A DNA stretch of 64,000 bases, taken from Sarocladium kiliense (lineage: Eukaryota > Ascomycota > Sordariomycetes > Hypocreales > Sarocladiaceae). Shown one piece after another: positions 9,882 to 20,871 of the stretch; the first letter of the stretch is position 1; every line of letters begins with the position of its first letter. The stretch lies in assembly GCA_030734395.1 (NCBI GenBank), contig JAUZTG010000048.1, positions 310,001 through 374,000 of the forward strand. Direction: 5' to 3'. The position numbers and the translations under genes are program-made. Under the pieces are notes generated by a model. That model saw only the letters and a program-made list of their open reading frames with translations. It made no database searches and had not been told where the DNA came from.

Positions 9882-10758
9882 TCACGATGATTGCACTTGG
9901 ATGCTTTGCCAGCTGCCAGAGAGGTCTCCGTACGTGTACGACGTCGCTGGGTTGTGGTTGACGATGCTCACCGACTGAACATGCATGGTGAAAGGACCCT
10001 GGCTGTAGTCGGTCGGGCCACCAGCCCACTGGATGGTTCCGGCATTGCCCGTCTCGCTGGCTGACCAGATGCCCATCTTGACGCGCATCGGTGTCTGGGG
10101 GTAGTTTGTTCCACCCACGGCATCCGCAAAGTTGAGCGTGCGGACGACCTCACTGTTGATGTACCACTTGGTGTAATCCGGCGTCCACTCAATCGTGTAG
10201 TTGTGGAATGTGTCCTGGTTATCAGCCACAGGGTGATACTGGCCACGATCGTAGGTTGTGGTGTTGCCCTTGCCGAAGTAGTTGCTCTGGACCTGGCTTG
10301 CGTCGCCGCCGAGCCACTCCCAATCGAGCTCATCTAGATCGTCTGACTCTAAGACGACGCAGCTGACGATGCCGGCGCCCTTGGCGGCTTTGGAGACGAC
10401 GGAGATGGTGCCGAAGAAGAAGTAGAAATCCGACTCGATTGTCGGGCCTGGGCTGGGCCCCGCAAGGGTGAAAGCCAGGCCGTCCTCGTCATACCCAGCT
10501 TCGCCCAGAATCATGGGCCAGTCGGCTTGAGCGCCACGTGTGAAATCGACATGATAGTAGCCGACATTGAGACCCTTATCGGCGGGACAGGATTCTAAGA
10601 AATGATGTCAGTTTTCGAAGCTCGGGAATCGGGACAAGTTCCTGTCCTTTTAGATGGTAAGACCTCGACATACGTAGTGTGGGATTGCAGCTGGTGAATG
10701 TCTGACCCAGGGTCAGGGTTGCCAGGACAACGGGTGCGACAAGCTGTGAGAAATGCAT
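9882..10758 (-). CDS. Crh-type GH16 cell-wall transglycosylase, short form (265 aa)
   Basis: Two exons (10674-10758 and 9882-10594, intron 10595-10673) join ...CNPTLQ to SCPADKGLNVG. Crh proteins link chitin to beta-1,6/1,3-glucan outside the plasma membrane. A signal peptide (residues 1-18) is followed by a Cys-rich start and the GH16 beta-sandwich. The catalytic motif reads DELDWE, with nucleophile E117, D119 and acid/base E121. Canonical Crh motifs follow: QSNYFGKGNTTTYDRG and the WAGGPTDYSQGPF segment. Most Crh proteins continue with a Ser/Thr-rich region and a GPI signal. This one stops directly after the catalytic fold (GSWQSIQVQSS), so it should be secreted free. A cryptic 3' exon was looked for and not found. 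Confidence 0.85.
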
Positions 10759-12199
10759 GATGGCGAGCGTTGGCTTCGGAAAGACCCAGCGAAAAGAGGT
10801 CTTGAGGCTGATGTTGTTATGATCTCTTTTGATTGTTTAATGGATTGTATTCTCCTCTCACAAAGCAGGGCATTGTCAAAGCTATATATGCACATGAAAT
10901 TGACTGTCTTCGATGGAAAGCGGCAGCCTCTGAGACTTGCGCCACCCGAATTAAACAAACAGAGTTCGCTCCAGGCCTCGTATCCGGCACACCAGCCACC
11001 CTCCCTCCCCCATCTGCAGGTTAAACATCCGCTAGCGGCCTTGAACCAGTCCTCAATCAGGTGATGGGTGCAGTTTAAGCCACTGCTACTGCTAGACATA
11101 GCCAATTAACGACCAAAATGTCTTAGACATATCGTGTCGGCTGCATCCGGTGGGTACTGTTGCCCCATCCCGCAGCACCACCATGTGCCTATTCATACGA
11201 GGCTGGGTAACCTAGCGCCGATCGATGAGGCGTCAAAGCTATCATTCTGACGTTCCTCTTGCTGTTGTTGCTGGATCCGTACCTGACGAGACTTACCGAG
11301 CCGAAAGATCCGGGGTCCACGATCGCTGCAGGGCCATGGGAGTCTCGAAGCCGTGGGAGCAACGGCTTAGGAATGGCATGTCTCACTAGGGACACTGCTC
11401 GACTGCAAGAGGGCAGATATGAGCACTGACAATCGAAGGGTTCCCCTTTATTGCTGAACCCGTCTGTAAGAACTCGAAGGGCTCTTTGTAGGTAGTTGGA
11501 GGTCATTCTGTGGAACGGAGAGCGGACTGTCGGTAGGATTTGGCGAACCACTTCACCCTCTCTATAGTCCTCATCCTTTAGATCACAACTTCACCCATAG
11601 CAGCCAACGACAATCTTCTTCCTTATCTGAGGCCTTCTGCAGTGGAGGCAGCCATGCCCTCAAGCAGCGCCACGTTCAACGACACATTCCATGACGTTGA
11701 CTCAGAGACACGCGGATAAAACATGGAGACCTTGGACAGTGGAGGTGCCACGCACTGTACACCCATGTAATGCTGACGCGCATTGTCAATAATGACCTAT
11801 ACATATGTAGAAAGACCTGGTGCTGACCTGCAAAGCCCAAAAGGGGTTGGTGGTTGACCGCCTGTAGGATTTAGCTGGTCTCTTCAATTGCAGCATGTGT
11901 CGGAGTGCCGCAGTATCGCAATGGCGCAATGGCGCATCATCAGCATCGCACCGTCGCATCAACACAACGCCGAGGCATCTTTGTATTGAGTCGCAGCACC
12001 GTCATGGCGATATGCTCTCAGTTCTCATAATATACCCTGGGATTGCCATCAACAGCATATTGCGAGCTATCAAAAGCTAACGCATCATCGTAGGCAAGCA
12101 AGCATTCCGAGACCATCTTTATTCTCCAAGTGACAGTACAGATCAAGACATCTCATATTTCTTGCCCTAGTTTCGCATTCCGCCTGCTGATTGAAGTCC
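10759..12199. other. intergenic region, GH16 promoter side
   Basis: About 1.4 kb without a credible gene. It holds a TATA box for the GH16 gene near 10885 and a lone TGACTCA (11698-11704), far from either flanking start codon. A short duplication (GCAATGGC twice) occurs near 11918-11934. Confidence 0.5.
10882..10888 (-). promoter_or_regulatory. TATA box of the GH16 gene
   Basis: TATATAG on the minus strand, about 124 bp upstream of the GH16 ATG at 10758. Typical for an inducible secreted-enzyme gene. Confidence 0.45.
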
Positions 12200-13024
12200 T
12201 CAGCCTTTATACAACGAGTAGGAGACCCACGCAGCAGTGATTGCGGCAGCATAGGCAGCCCAACGCAGGGCAGCCTTCTTCAATTCACCACCCATGGCCT
12301 TCTCAACACGTGCTGTCTGCTCAGGCTTCGTATTCACCCACGGGAAACCGATGGCCGGGACTCTCTTATCAAGGAACTTGCACAGAGGCTCCCATCCGTC
12401 CTTGCCAACTCTGTACACCAGTAGTCTCTCCGGTGGCACCAGTTTCTTGATGTGTTCGTAGTGGTCGTGGTACATTCGCTTTGAGTCTGCCTGGAACTCT
12501 TCGAGAGTCTTCATATCCGAACCATAGAGGCAGCGCATCGACTTTCTGGCCGTGTACCCTGACCGGAACCCAAGAAGCCACCACAAAAGAAAGAACGTAA
12601 CATCTGTGCCCTTGCCAAAGACTGGTATCAGGCATTGCTGATTCCAACTCTCAAACCACTTGTCATAGTCGCGAACTGTAAGAATGACCTTTGCATCCGG
12701 ATAGGCCTCGATGATTGACTTCGAGAAGAAACATGGCCAGTCGACAATGGCATCATACTTGCCAAATCCTTCGTTCCACTCGGCGCGTCCAAAAGGTTTC
12801 GGGGGCGGATTCTTTCCCGGCGCATTGAGATCTGGACGGACTGACTCTGCGGCTCGTTCTAACCACGCGAAATGTTCCCGATCGGCGACCATGTTTTGGT
12901 CGTGATAGACGTTTTGGAAGCCGAGGTGACCCAGAGCGACAGCGAGAGACAGTGTCCCTGTCCGACCGAGACCCAGGGCAAGGACCTGGGGTCCTTCCCC
13001 ATGAGAGGACTTCATAGCAGCCAT
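12200..13024 (-). CDS. P-loop sulfotransferase-like protein with C-terminal membrane anchor, 274 aa
   Basis: Intronless. It belongs to the fungal sulfotransferase-like family (Pfam Sulfotransfer_4 type). The N-terminal 5'-phosphosulfate-binding loop is LGLGRTGTLSL (residues 17-27). An internal VILTVRDYDKW segment matches the 3'-phosphate-binding strand and helix, where sulfotransferases have an R...S pair. The W-rich segment FFLLWWLLGF is typical of this fungal group. The C-terminal ~20 residues (WAAYAAAITAAWVSYSLYK) form one membrane helix, so the protein is probably tail-anchored. Substrate and true sulfotransferase activity are unknown, and many fungal members are uncharacterised. ATG codons 1 and 4 are both possible starts. 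Confidence 0.75.
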   Translation of the reverse strand: MAAMKSSHGEGPQVLALGLGRTGTLSLAVALGHLGFQNVYHDQNMVADREHFAWLERAAESVRPDLNAPGKNPPPKPFGRAEWNEGFGKYDAIVDWPCFFSKSIIEAYPDAKVILTVRDYDKWFESWNQQCLIPVFGKGTDVTFFLLWWLLGFRSGYTARKSMRCLYGSDMKTLEEFQADSKRMYHDHYEHIKKLVPPERLLVYRVGKDGWEPLCKFLDKRVPAIGFPWVNTKPEQTARVEKAMGGELKKAALRWAAYAAAITAAWVSYSLYKG

Positions 13025-13857
13025 TCTCTACCGTCGACGTATAATGATGGGGATTACCGGAACTCAGGTAGACCAACGTCAGAATTGTGAAGAAGGAGCT
13101 AAGTCTTGAGACCTAGTTCACATCGGGCCGGTCAAAGGGTCTTTGACGGCCAGGTCAGAGAAATAAAGTTGTCGAGCGCATGGTGATGGCGATCTCGAGG
13201 CTTATACCTGTCCACAAGCAGCTGGACGGATGCTGACAGCCAGAAGGCCTGGGTGGTCAGCACTATAGTCTATCCGGCTTTAGTGCTTATCCCGCCAATG
13301 CTGGCCTTTTATTTCCAGGTGCGATGGGCTACCTATTGGGATAAAGACAGGAACCCAAGCCCTTGCTTACAACGACTCGGTTATGCGACGTCGGGCTGTC
13401 AATTGAAGCATGTCCGAGCCCTCGATGATAAGCACGTCACGAAACCTGCTAGTAATGGCAAGAGGGGCAACTAACGACATCGAACTCTCGTGACGGCTCT
13501 AATTCCAAGAACGAAACATATGGATCATTATAATATGCACCAGTGTACTTCTGAGCGGCCTATTCTTCTGGTAACATCCCACTCTTGCAAGTTAACCTGG
13601 TCTACAATCGCTGGCTATCACCCAGGCAAGTATTACATACTCATTGCAGCTTCTCATATAGCGAATGCCTTTATGCGCTGTTGCCAATCAGCTCGAAATC
13701 TACTTCAGAGAAGTCTGTCCTCCTATCATAATGAACCTTATGTGGTACTCGCGCATATCACGTGCCCGAAAGGCTAAGCGAAGCATACTATACAGAGATG
13801 TCTTGGTATGGACTCAGGTCATCCAGCCACTCAGAGGAAGATCCAGTGAAACTCAGC
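13025..13857. other. gene-poor spacer
   Basis: About 830 bp between the sulfotransferase-like gene and the 3' end of a gene remnant. It is AT-richer than the coding sequence around it. No coding signal, RNA gene or repeat is seen. Confidence 0.5.
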
Positions 13858-14515
13858 CTATACCAAGCCATTTAGCAATGTGATGGCATCTGGGTAGGCA
13901 AAGCGGGTAGGTGGGCTGATGCTATGGAGAGAGGCGAGTTCATACCGTTCACGGACGCTTAGATCCATCACTCGGGACAGCCAGTCAGCAGTTCGAAGTA
14001 AAGACACCTTCTCGATTTCAATGTGTTGAACGTGGCAACGCCAATCAGACACCCATGATGCTGTTCCGTTCCTCCAGGACCTGGTTCATTGCAGTTTGCA
14101 GTCTGTGCGAGCCAGGATCAGAAACAACGATGTACATATCTGCCTGAACTATGATGTCAAAATCAAGATTAAGAGCCGAAGCTTGTCTCCGGTCGAAAGC
14201 ATCACGTCGGTTGCCTCCTTGCCAAGAAGCCTATTCAACTCATCCATGTTATCATTCAGCAAATAACAGGATGGATACAAAACATGTCGCAACCAGCCGA
14301 TCAGACGTTGGATTTAGTACACACTTTCGAGTGTAAGGCACTGCGCCACAACCCCATGTTTCGATCTGGTGATAGTTGCACGGACTGAGAAAACCTGACG
14401 GCTGGGCCTCGAGAACAGAGAGAGGCAGCCGATAAAAGAAGCAAGTCCGGCTATTCAAAACATTCTGTGGACTGATCCAGCATTGTTCTTGGTACCCTAG
14501 TGCGGTGACCTTTGC
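13858..14515 (-). pseudogene. frameshifted remnant of an unidentified protein gene
   Basis: Read on the minus strand, three open pieces follow one another. Exon A (14279-14515) is open for 79 codons and includes LNSRTCFFYRLPLSVLEAQP. A 48-bp intron (14231-14278, GTATCC..TGATAAC..AATAG) joins it in phase to exon B (14230 down to about 14053), with WQGGNRRDAFDRRQ and DFDIIVQADMYIVVSDPGS. Exon B then meets a TGA. One base away, in the neighbouring frame, the sequence continues as DWRCHVQHIEIEKV... RFAYPDAITLLNGLV to a stop at 13858. The jump lies at a GGG run (14052-14054), as if one base had been inserted. No start codon or 5' exons were found. The family is not recognised. It is either a decayed gene or an active gene with a sequencing error. 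Confidence 0.5.
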
Positions 14516-15254
14516 CTGAAGCGTGCAAGTCGTTGAAGGGGGTCAACGGTTTCAGCTATTCTGGGAGCGTGGTTGTCTCAACATGGGAATAGAGTAACAT
14601 CCATCCCGTGTCTAATGCAACTGTCTTCTCGGCCCCTTGAACTAGTCAAAAATAACCTTATTATAGTTGTTAAAATGTTTCTATTAAAACTTGCGACAGA
14701 GGTCATGACCCCCCTGTGGTGGTTGGTAGTTGGGGCGACTTTTGCTCTCCTGTATAGAAGCTGAAACCGTTTCGTAGTTTGATGTCCGCACGCCGCCCTA
14801 CGATCAGCGTTGCTAGGAGGCGACTTCGCGACAATTAACGTGGTCTGAGCTCAGGGTTAACTGTGTCAACGATGAACTCCCCGAACCTGGGGCTTGCGAT
14901 CCGGGTCCCTGTTGAGGCATCTGATGATGCTTGTCGCGAGGGACAAACAGCTCCGAGAGTCGAGTACTTATATCGTCGGATCCGTCAGCTCAATTGGAAA
15001 TGTTTCGCCAGGCTTCGATCAGTCTCGTTTACTCGCATCGCAACTCAACTCATCTATCGCCCAGGAGGTGAACATTTCCTTACTGTCAACTTCCGAGACC
15101 TGGTTGTCTTGATTTCCTCTCAAGTTTCCTCTTTTGTTCACTCTTCCACGTTGAACGTGATCTTTTTCCCTGGACAGCTTGCTGCCACTGCTATTCGCAA
15201 CCTCCCCCATATCAATCGCCTCGCCAAGTCTCCTTTCGAGTTCAATCGCCTAAG
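14516..15254. other. upstream region of the Ca2+-ATPase gene
   Basis: The left part is AT-rich (14640-14700). The right part, 15060-15250, is pyrimidine-rich and probably the ATPase leader. An upstream ORF (ATG at 14872, 128 codons) ends in TGA at 15256-15258, overlapping the ATPase ATG by 3 bases. Whether it is transcribed is unknown. Confidence 0.4.
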
Positions 15255-18200
15255 ATGAAGTCCGACAATGCCACCGTCGAAAAAAAAGCCGTCAGAAATG
15301 ACTCTTATGGAGATGGCGTCTCAGACATGGACATTCTCCCGGTAGCTCTCGAGAAGAGAGGCCGAACCCCGAGCGATGCAACAACAATCCGTCCTCCATC
15401 TGCTTCCTCCGATCCTTTTGCTACACCCACCATGCGCAGTCGATCTTCGACTCTTGCAACCGTAGCATGTCCTCCCGTCAACAGCTCCGATGCGCTGCGG
15501 CCCGATCCGGGAACCGAGGCCGACTTCGAGGTCAAGGACAACCCATTCGCCTTCAGCCCTGGCCAGCTCGGAAAGATGCTCAACCCCAAGTCACTTGAGG
15601 CATTCCGCGCTCTTGGAGGTCTCAAGGGCATCGAGCGTGGTCTTCATGCGAACGTCGCCACTGGTCTGAGCGTCGATGAGACAACCGTCGCGAACCGCAT
15701 CTCTTTCGACCAGGCTGTCGGCGACTTGCAAAAGAAGCCGGAGATGTCGCCGCATCATTCTACTGGTTCTGGCGCATTTGTGGACAGATCTCGTGTCTAC
15801 GGAAAGAATGTGCTCCCTTCAAAAGCAGCCACACCTCTGTATAAGGTAATGGACTTCTATCGTGTGCTCATTGGACAACAACTGACCAAAATGACTCCAA
15901 CAGCTTATGTGGAACGCCTACAAGGAGAAAGTCCTCATTGTTCTCACTGTGGCTGCAGTCATCTCTCTGGCCCTTGGTCTCTATGAGACATTCGGTGCCG
16001 AGCATCCTCCAGGCTCGCCCACGCCAGTCGATTGGGTCGAGGGTCTTGCAATTTGCGCTGCGATCATTATTGTCGTCGTTGTTGGCGGTTTGAATGATTG
16101 GCAAAAGGAGCGCGCCTTTGTGAAGCTTAACGCGAAGAAGGACGATCGCGAGGTCAAGGTTATGCGATCTGGTACCACTTCCCTGATCAATGTCGCAGAG
16201 CTTCTTGTCGGTGATGTGGTTTACATGGAACCTGGTAAGTTACTTCCGCTTCATCCCAGCGAACACATCATCTGACCTTTGTGACTTAGGCGACATCATT
16301 CCTTCGGATGGAATCTTCATCGGCGGCCACGAAGTCAAGTGCGACGAGTCATCGGCAACCGGCGAGTCAGATGCTCTTCTCAAGACCGGCGGCGAACAAG
16401 TCCTGCGCATGATCGAGTCCGGAACCAAGACTAAAGATCTTGATCCCTTTATCATCTCTGGCGCCAAAGTCCTCGAGGGCGTCGGTACCTATCTTTGCAC
16501 TTCGGTCGGCACTCACTCCAGCTTCGGCAAGATCATGATGTCTATCCGCACAACGGTCGAGCCTACACCTCTTCAAACCAAGCTGGCTGGCCTGGCTATC
16601 CGCATCTCCCAGTGGGCCGTCACCTCTGCGAGTTTCCTCTTCTTCGTTCTGCTGTTCCGCTTCCTCGCCAACCTCGGAAACGATGATCGATCACCGGCCG
16701 AAAAGGCTTCGTTCTTTATGGAAATCTTCATCGTTGCTATTACCGTCATCGTAGTGGCTGTCCCCGAAGGCTTGCCTCTTGCTGTTACACTTGCTCTCGC
16801 TTTCGCCACCACGAGGCTGCTGAAGGAGAACAACCTCGTCCGTGTCCTTCGATCCTGCGAGACTATGGGCAATGCTACCACTGTCTGCTCTGACAAGACT
16901 GGCACCCTCACAACCAACAAGATGACCGTGGTGGCTGGCACGTTCGGCAGGACAAGTTTTGCAAAGTCAGAGTCTACCCAAGCTGGCGTCCAGTCTGCCT
17001 CCTCATGGGCATCAAGCCAGACCCAGCCCGCAAAGGAACTGCTCATCCAATCCGTCGCCATCAATTCAACCGCATTTGAAGGCGAAGAGGCTGGACAATT
17101 CTGCTTCGTTGGTTCGAAAACCGAGACTGCCCTCCTTCAGTTTGCAAAGGACCACCTCGGCATGGACTCTCTTCCGCTGGTCCGCGACAACGAGACGGTT
17201 GTGCAGATTTTCCCATTCAATTCCTCCAAGAAGTGCATGGCTGCGGTTATCCAGCTCCGCTCTGGGGGTTACCGTCTTCTTGTCAAGGGTGCTTCTGAGA
17301 TCCTGCTGAGCTACTGTAACGGCAAGGCGAGCGTGGACGATCTCTCCGAAACCACGCTGTCTGCATCCGACAACATGTCGCTTCGATCTACTATTGAAGC
17401 ATACGCCCGTCAGTCACTTCGTACAATCGGTCTCGTTTACCGCGATTACCCTCAGTGGCCTCCAGCTGGTGTCCACGCATCCGAGGATGGCCACGTCCAG
17501 CTCACTGCCCTGCTCAAGGACCTCGTCTTCCTCGGGGTCGTTGGTATTCAAGACCCTGTCCGCCCCGGTGTGCCCGAGGCCGTTGAGTCAGCTCGCAAGG
17601 CTGGTGTCAAGGTTCGCATGGTCACTGGTGACAACGTTGTCACTGCCGAGGCTATTGCTACTGAGTGTGGTATCTACAAGGAGGGTCTCATCATGGAAGG
17701 CCCTGTCTTCCGCACTCTCAGTGATGAGGAAATGACACGCATGGTACCCAAGCTTGAGGTCCTGGCCCGTTCGTCCCCTGAAGACAAGCGCATTCTCGTC
17801 CGTAAGCTCAAGTCTATGGGTGAGACGGTTGCAGTCACTGGTGATGGCACCAACGATGCCCCTGCGCTCAAGGCCGCCGATGTCGGCTTCTCCATGGGCA
17901 TCTCAGGTACCGAAGTTGCAAAGGAGGCTTCTCAAATTGTGCTTATGGACGATAACTTCCGCTCTATTATTGTCGCCCTGAAATGGGGTCGTGCTGTGTG
18001 AGTCGAACGCACAAGATATCAGTGAATCACGTCCACTAACAGTCCAACAGCAACGACAGCGTCCAGAAGTTCCTCCAGTTCCAGATCACCGTCTCGATTA
18101 CCGCCGTCATCCTCGCCTTCGTCAGCTCCATCACCCATCCGGAGATGAAGTCCGTTCTTACGGCCATCCAACTTCTCTGGGTCAACCTCTTCATGGACAC

Positions 18201-18843
18201 CTTCGCCGGTATCGTTCTCGCGACCGATCCTCCGACCGATCGTATCCTCGACCGTCCTCCTCAAAAGAAGTCCGCTCCTCTCATCACCCTCAACATGTGG
18301 AAGATGATTATCGGCCAGGTTATGTTCCAGCTTGCAGTCACCGTCACACTCCACTTCGCTGGCGGAAAGATGCTTGGCTACGATGAGAGTGATGAGCATA
18401 GGGCTCTGCAACTGGACAGCATGATCTTCAACACATTCGTGTGGCTTCAGATCTTCAACGAGCTGAACTCCCGTCGCCTTGACAACGGATTCAATTGCTT
18501 CACCGGTCTCCAGCGCAACCCTTACTTCATCGGTATCAACTTGTTCATGGTTGGCTGCCAGGTCGCTATTATGTTCGTCGGTGGGTCCGTCTTCAGCGTT
18601 ACCTCCATGACTGGTGTTCAGTGGGCCATCTCAGTGCTTGTGCCTGCCCTGTCTCTCCCTTGGGCTATCCTCGTCCGTCTCTTCCCCGACGAGAAGTTCG
18701 GCAGCATTGTGAAGGTAGTCACTTGGCCATTCGTGAAGGCCTACACTGGCCTAGCTATTGTCTTCGGTCCTCTCTCTCGCTTCGTTTCCCGCAAGAAGCA
18801 GCAAGGGGGCGCAGCCAACGACCAGGAGAAGGGACGTTCCTGA
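15255..18843 (+). CDS. Pmc1-like Ca2+-transporting P-type ATPase (PMCA type), 1140 aa
   Basis: Four exons (15255-15845, 15904-16234, 16290-17997, 18051-18843). This is a type IIB Ca2+ pump; fungal members load the vacuole and keep cytosolic Ca2+ low. A hydrophilic N-terminus of ~190 residues precedes the first membrane helices (NAYKEKVLIVLTVAAVISLA). The actuator motif is TGES (T331). The TM4 Ca2+ site is PEGLP. The phosphorylation loop is CSDKTGTLT (D509), and the hinge is MVTGDN...TGDGTNDAPA (from T824). Six C-terminal helices follow, ending in a basic tail (RKKQQGG). No long calmodulin-binding tail of the animal type is visible. Length and motif order match Pmc1/PmcA proteins. In yeast and Aspergillus such genes answer to calcineurin-Crz1, but I did not find a clear site here. 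Confidence 0.92.
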
Positions 18844-19143
18844 CAGTGAAGGGCAGGGAAGGCCTGAGAATAGAAGTGTAGAAAAGTTTTCGTTCTTTAT
18901 GTTAGATTCTAGACAGAATAGTATCCCGCTAGAGCAGATAAAAATAGATAAAATAAGTTTTTGAATTATGTTCACTATGAGTGTCTGGCCCACAGCTGAA
19001 GATGCTCACTCAAGGACAGAAAGATTAGCTGATATAGTGAGATTTATCAATGCCATGATCCAAAGAAGTGCAGAGACTCAGCAACGCTACGTCAGAACAA
19101 ACTCGCTAAATATATGTGGACTCGGTTGGGGATAGTGTCGTTC
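18844..19143. other. convergent 3' regions
   Basis: 300 bp shared by the 3' ends of the Ca2+-ATPase and MDR genes. AT-rich (around 18930-18970), consistent with poly(A) regions. Nothing else. Confidence 0.5.
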
Positions 19144-20166
19144 TCAGTCCTTTGCAACCCGAATGAGTAACGAACCGACACCAGAGATCTTTCCCCATGA
19201 AGCGTGCGCCTCGCGAATATCCTCCAGATCCCAAACTTTCTTGATAGGGACACTGATCTGGCCCTGCCGCAACATCTCTAATAGAATCTCCAGCTCCGGC
19301 TTATATGTGTTCTGATCCCGGCTGATGTAATGAAAGCAGAACGACTTCTTGCTCCAGCACTTAGCATTGCCAGCGTACAGCTTTGCGACTTTCCCCATGA
19401 TATCCAACGCTCCGCCGTTGCTATTGGAGTCCATTGCAGCTTTGTTAGTTCCATAGCCGACGAGGATACTGGGCTCGCGGGTCGAGAGAATGGAGTGTGA
19501 CTCGTCGAAACTGTCAAACCCGAGGGGGTCGAAGACGGCGTGCACGCCACCAAGATCGTTCATCGCTTCCATCCATTTCTTGTCAGTATAGACAAATGGG
19601 ATCGCTCCAGCCTTGCGCACTTTATCGTGGTTGCGCTCTGAGGCTGTGCCATAAACTGTTGCACCCTGGATCTGGCACAGGGTACTGACAGCGTTGCCAA
19701 TGGCGCCGCTCAGCCCATGGACAAAGACTCGCTGTCCCTTTGTGACCTTGGCAGCTCGATGAACAAGACCGTAGGCAGTTCCCCAGTCAACAGGCAAGGC
19801 ACACGCCTCCAGGTATGACACTGAGTCAGGGATGGCCACGAGGTACTTCTCCGGGATGTTGATCTTGTCAGCGTCAGAGTCGTAGACTGTCACGGCTGTG
19901 ACGAGGGTGCCAGGAGCAAATTGGGTAGCGCCAGGACCATTTGAGGAGACGCGGCCAGTGAAGCAGTATCCTGGTGTGAAGGGTGCCTTCTTTTGCATGG
20001 GGTAGCGCCCAAGTCTCATGTTGACGTCTGAGCCTCCAAAGCCAGCATAGAGGATGTCGACTTGCACCTCATGCTTTCCGGGAGGAGGAATGGTTCCATT
20101 GTGAATCTCGACATCAGTCAAAGGTCCGCCGCACTTAGTGATGACAACTTTGCGAATAGTAGACAT
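19144..20166 (-). CDS. MDR-family oxidoreductase (quinone reductase/enoyl reductase-like), 340 aa
   Basis: Intronless medium-chain dehydrogenase/reductase. A GroES-like N-terminal domain (residues 1-120; PGYCFTGRV, FAPGTLVTA) is followed by a Rossmann domain with GLSGAIG (151-157) for NAD(P)H. The catalytic and structural zinc ligands of alcohol dehydrogenases (GHE motif, four-Cys lobe) are absent, so it is a zinc-free reductase of the quinone oxidoreductase type. Substrate is unknown. Some relatives work in polyketide clusters, but no such cluster surrounds it. A clear TATA element lies about 150 bp upstream of its start. Confidence 0.8.
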   Translation of the reverse strand: MSTIRKVVITKCGGPLTDVEIHNGTIPPPGKHEVQVDILYAGFGGSDVNMRLGRYPMQKKAPFTPGYCFTGRVSSNGPGATQFAPGTLVTAVTVYDSDADKINIPEKYLVAIPDSVSYLEACALPVDWGTAYGLVHRAAKVTKGQRVFVHGLSGAIGNAVSTLCQIQGATVYGTASERNHDKVRKAGAIPFVYTDKKWMEAMNDLGGVHAVFDPLGFDSFDESHSILSTREPSILVGYGTNKAAMDSNSNGGALDIMGKVAKLYAGNAKCWSKKSFCFHYISRDQNTYKPELEILLEMLRQGQISVPIKKVWDLEDIREAHASWGKISGVGSLLIRVAKD

Positions 20167-20871
20167 TTTGGAGGATCTGTTGGGTAGAGTCGCTGCGTTT
20201 CAAAATCTGAGAGAGGTCAGGGACAATGAGCAAGTATTGGATAGTTTGTTTAGTAATGAAGTTGTGTCTGAGCATTGATGAATCTCTTTCAAAACGCGAG
20301 AACCAGATATATACTTATATATCTCAAGCAGCTGGCATGGTACCCGAGAGTCTTTGACCATCTGAATGAGTTCGCCCATCCGAACGCCATAGCCTTACGT
20401 CAACAGCATGAGAAGTCCGAAGGCACTGCGCAATCCTTTGTCGGACTCGCACTCGTTCGAATGGGCAACGCCATAGAAGCGAGAAATAGCATCGCAAATT
20501 GGGTATCGCCAGATCTATTTGTCCGCGCCCCCGATATCGTCGCAGGTTTCGAGTTTAGGAACGCCACACTGGCTCTGGGACAGCCTGTGTTGGCTTCGAG
20601 GGTCGGCGTCAAATCTCTCCGTGTGGACCGGGAATAGTGGTGGATCGGCACTCGGCCTGATTTTCTGGGAGGCCGTGCGCGCTGTTGGGCTACGGGCAAA
20701 CTTCTGTCCTAGCGCATGGCTGTGTAAGGATTCTGTGGCTGCGCGGCATCTTACTCGCAGCGCGACGCGTCGTCAAGGGTCAGGCCTATGCGAGTGTCAA
20801 CTCATTACATTGTGGCGCTGCACCGTGGCTTCATTTAGCCGACCTTACAATGCCATCCGACTGCTTTGGAC
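20167..20871. other. divergent intergenic region, left part
   Basis: Carries the MDR promoter near 20314. Two sizeable ORFs (20275-20637 and 20519-20953, both +) show no family features and mutually exclusive frames, so I do not call them genes. Confidence 0.4.
20314..20321 (-). promoter_or_regulatory. TATA box of the MDR gene
   Basis: TATATAAG on the minus strand within a near-palindromic AT stretch (20306-20323), 148-155 bp upstream of the MDR ATG. Confidence 0.45.

Noticed and set aside
11698..11704. TGACTCA (Gcn4-type) site
   Set aside because: Lies near the middle of a 1.4-kb spacer, more than 900 bp from the GH16 start codon and downstream of the sulfotransferase-like gene. Probably chance.
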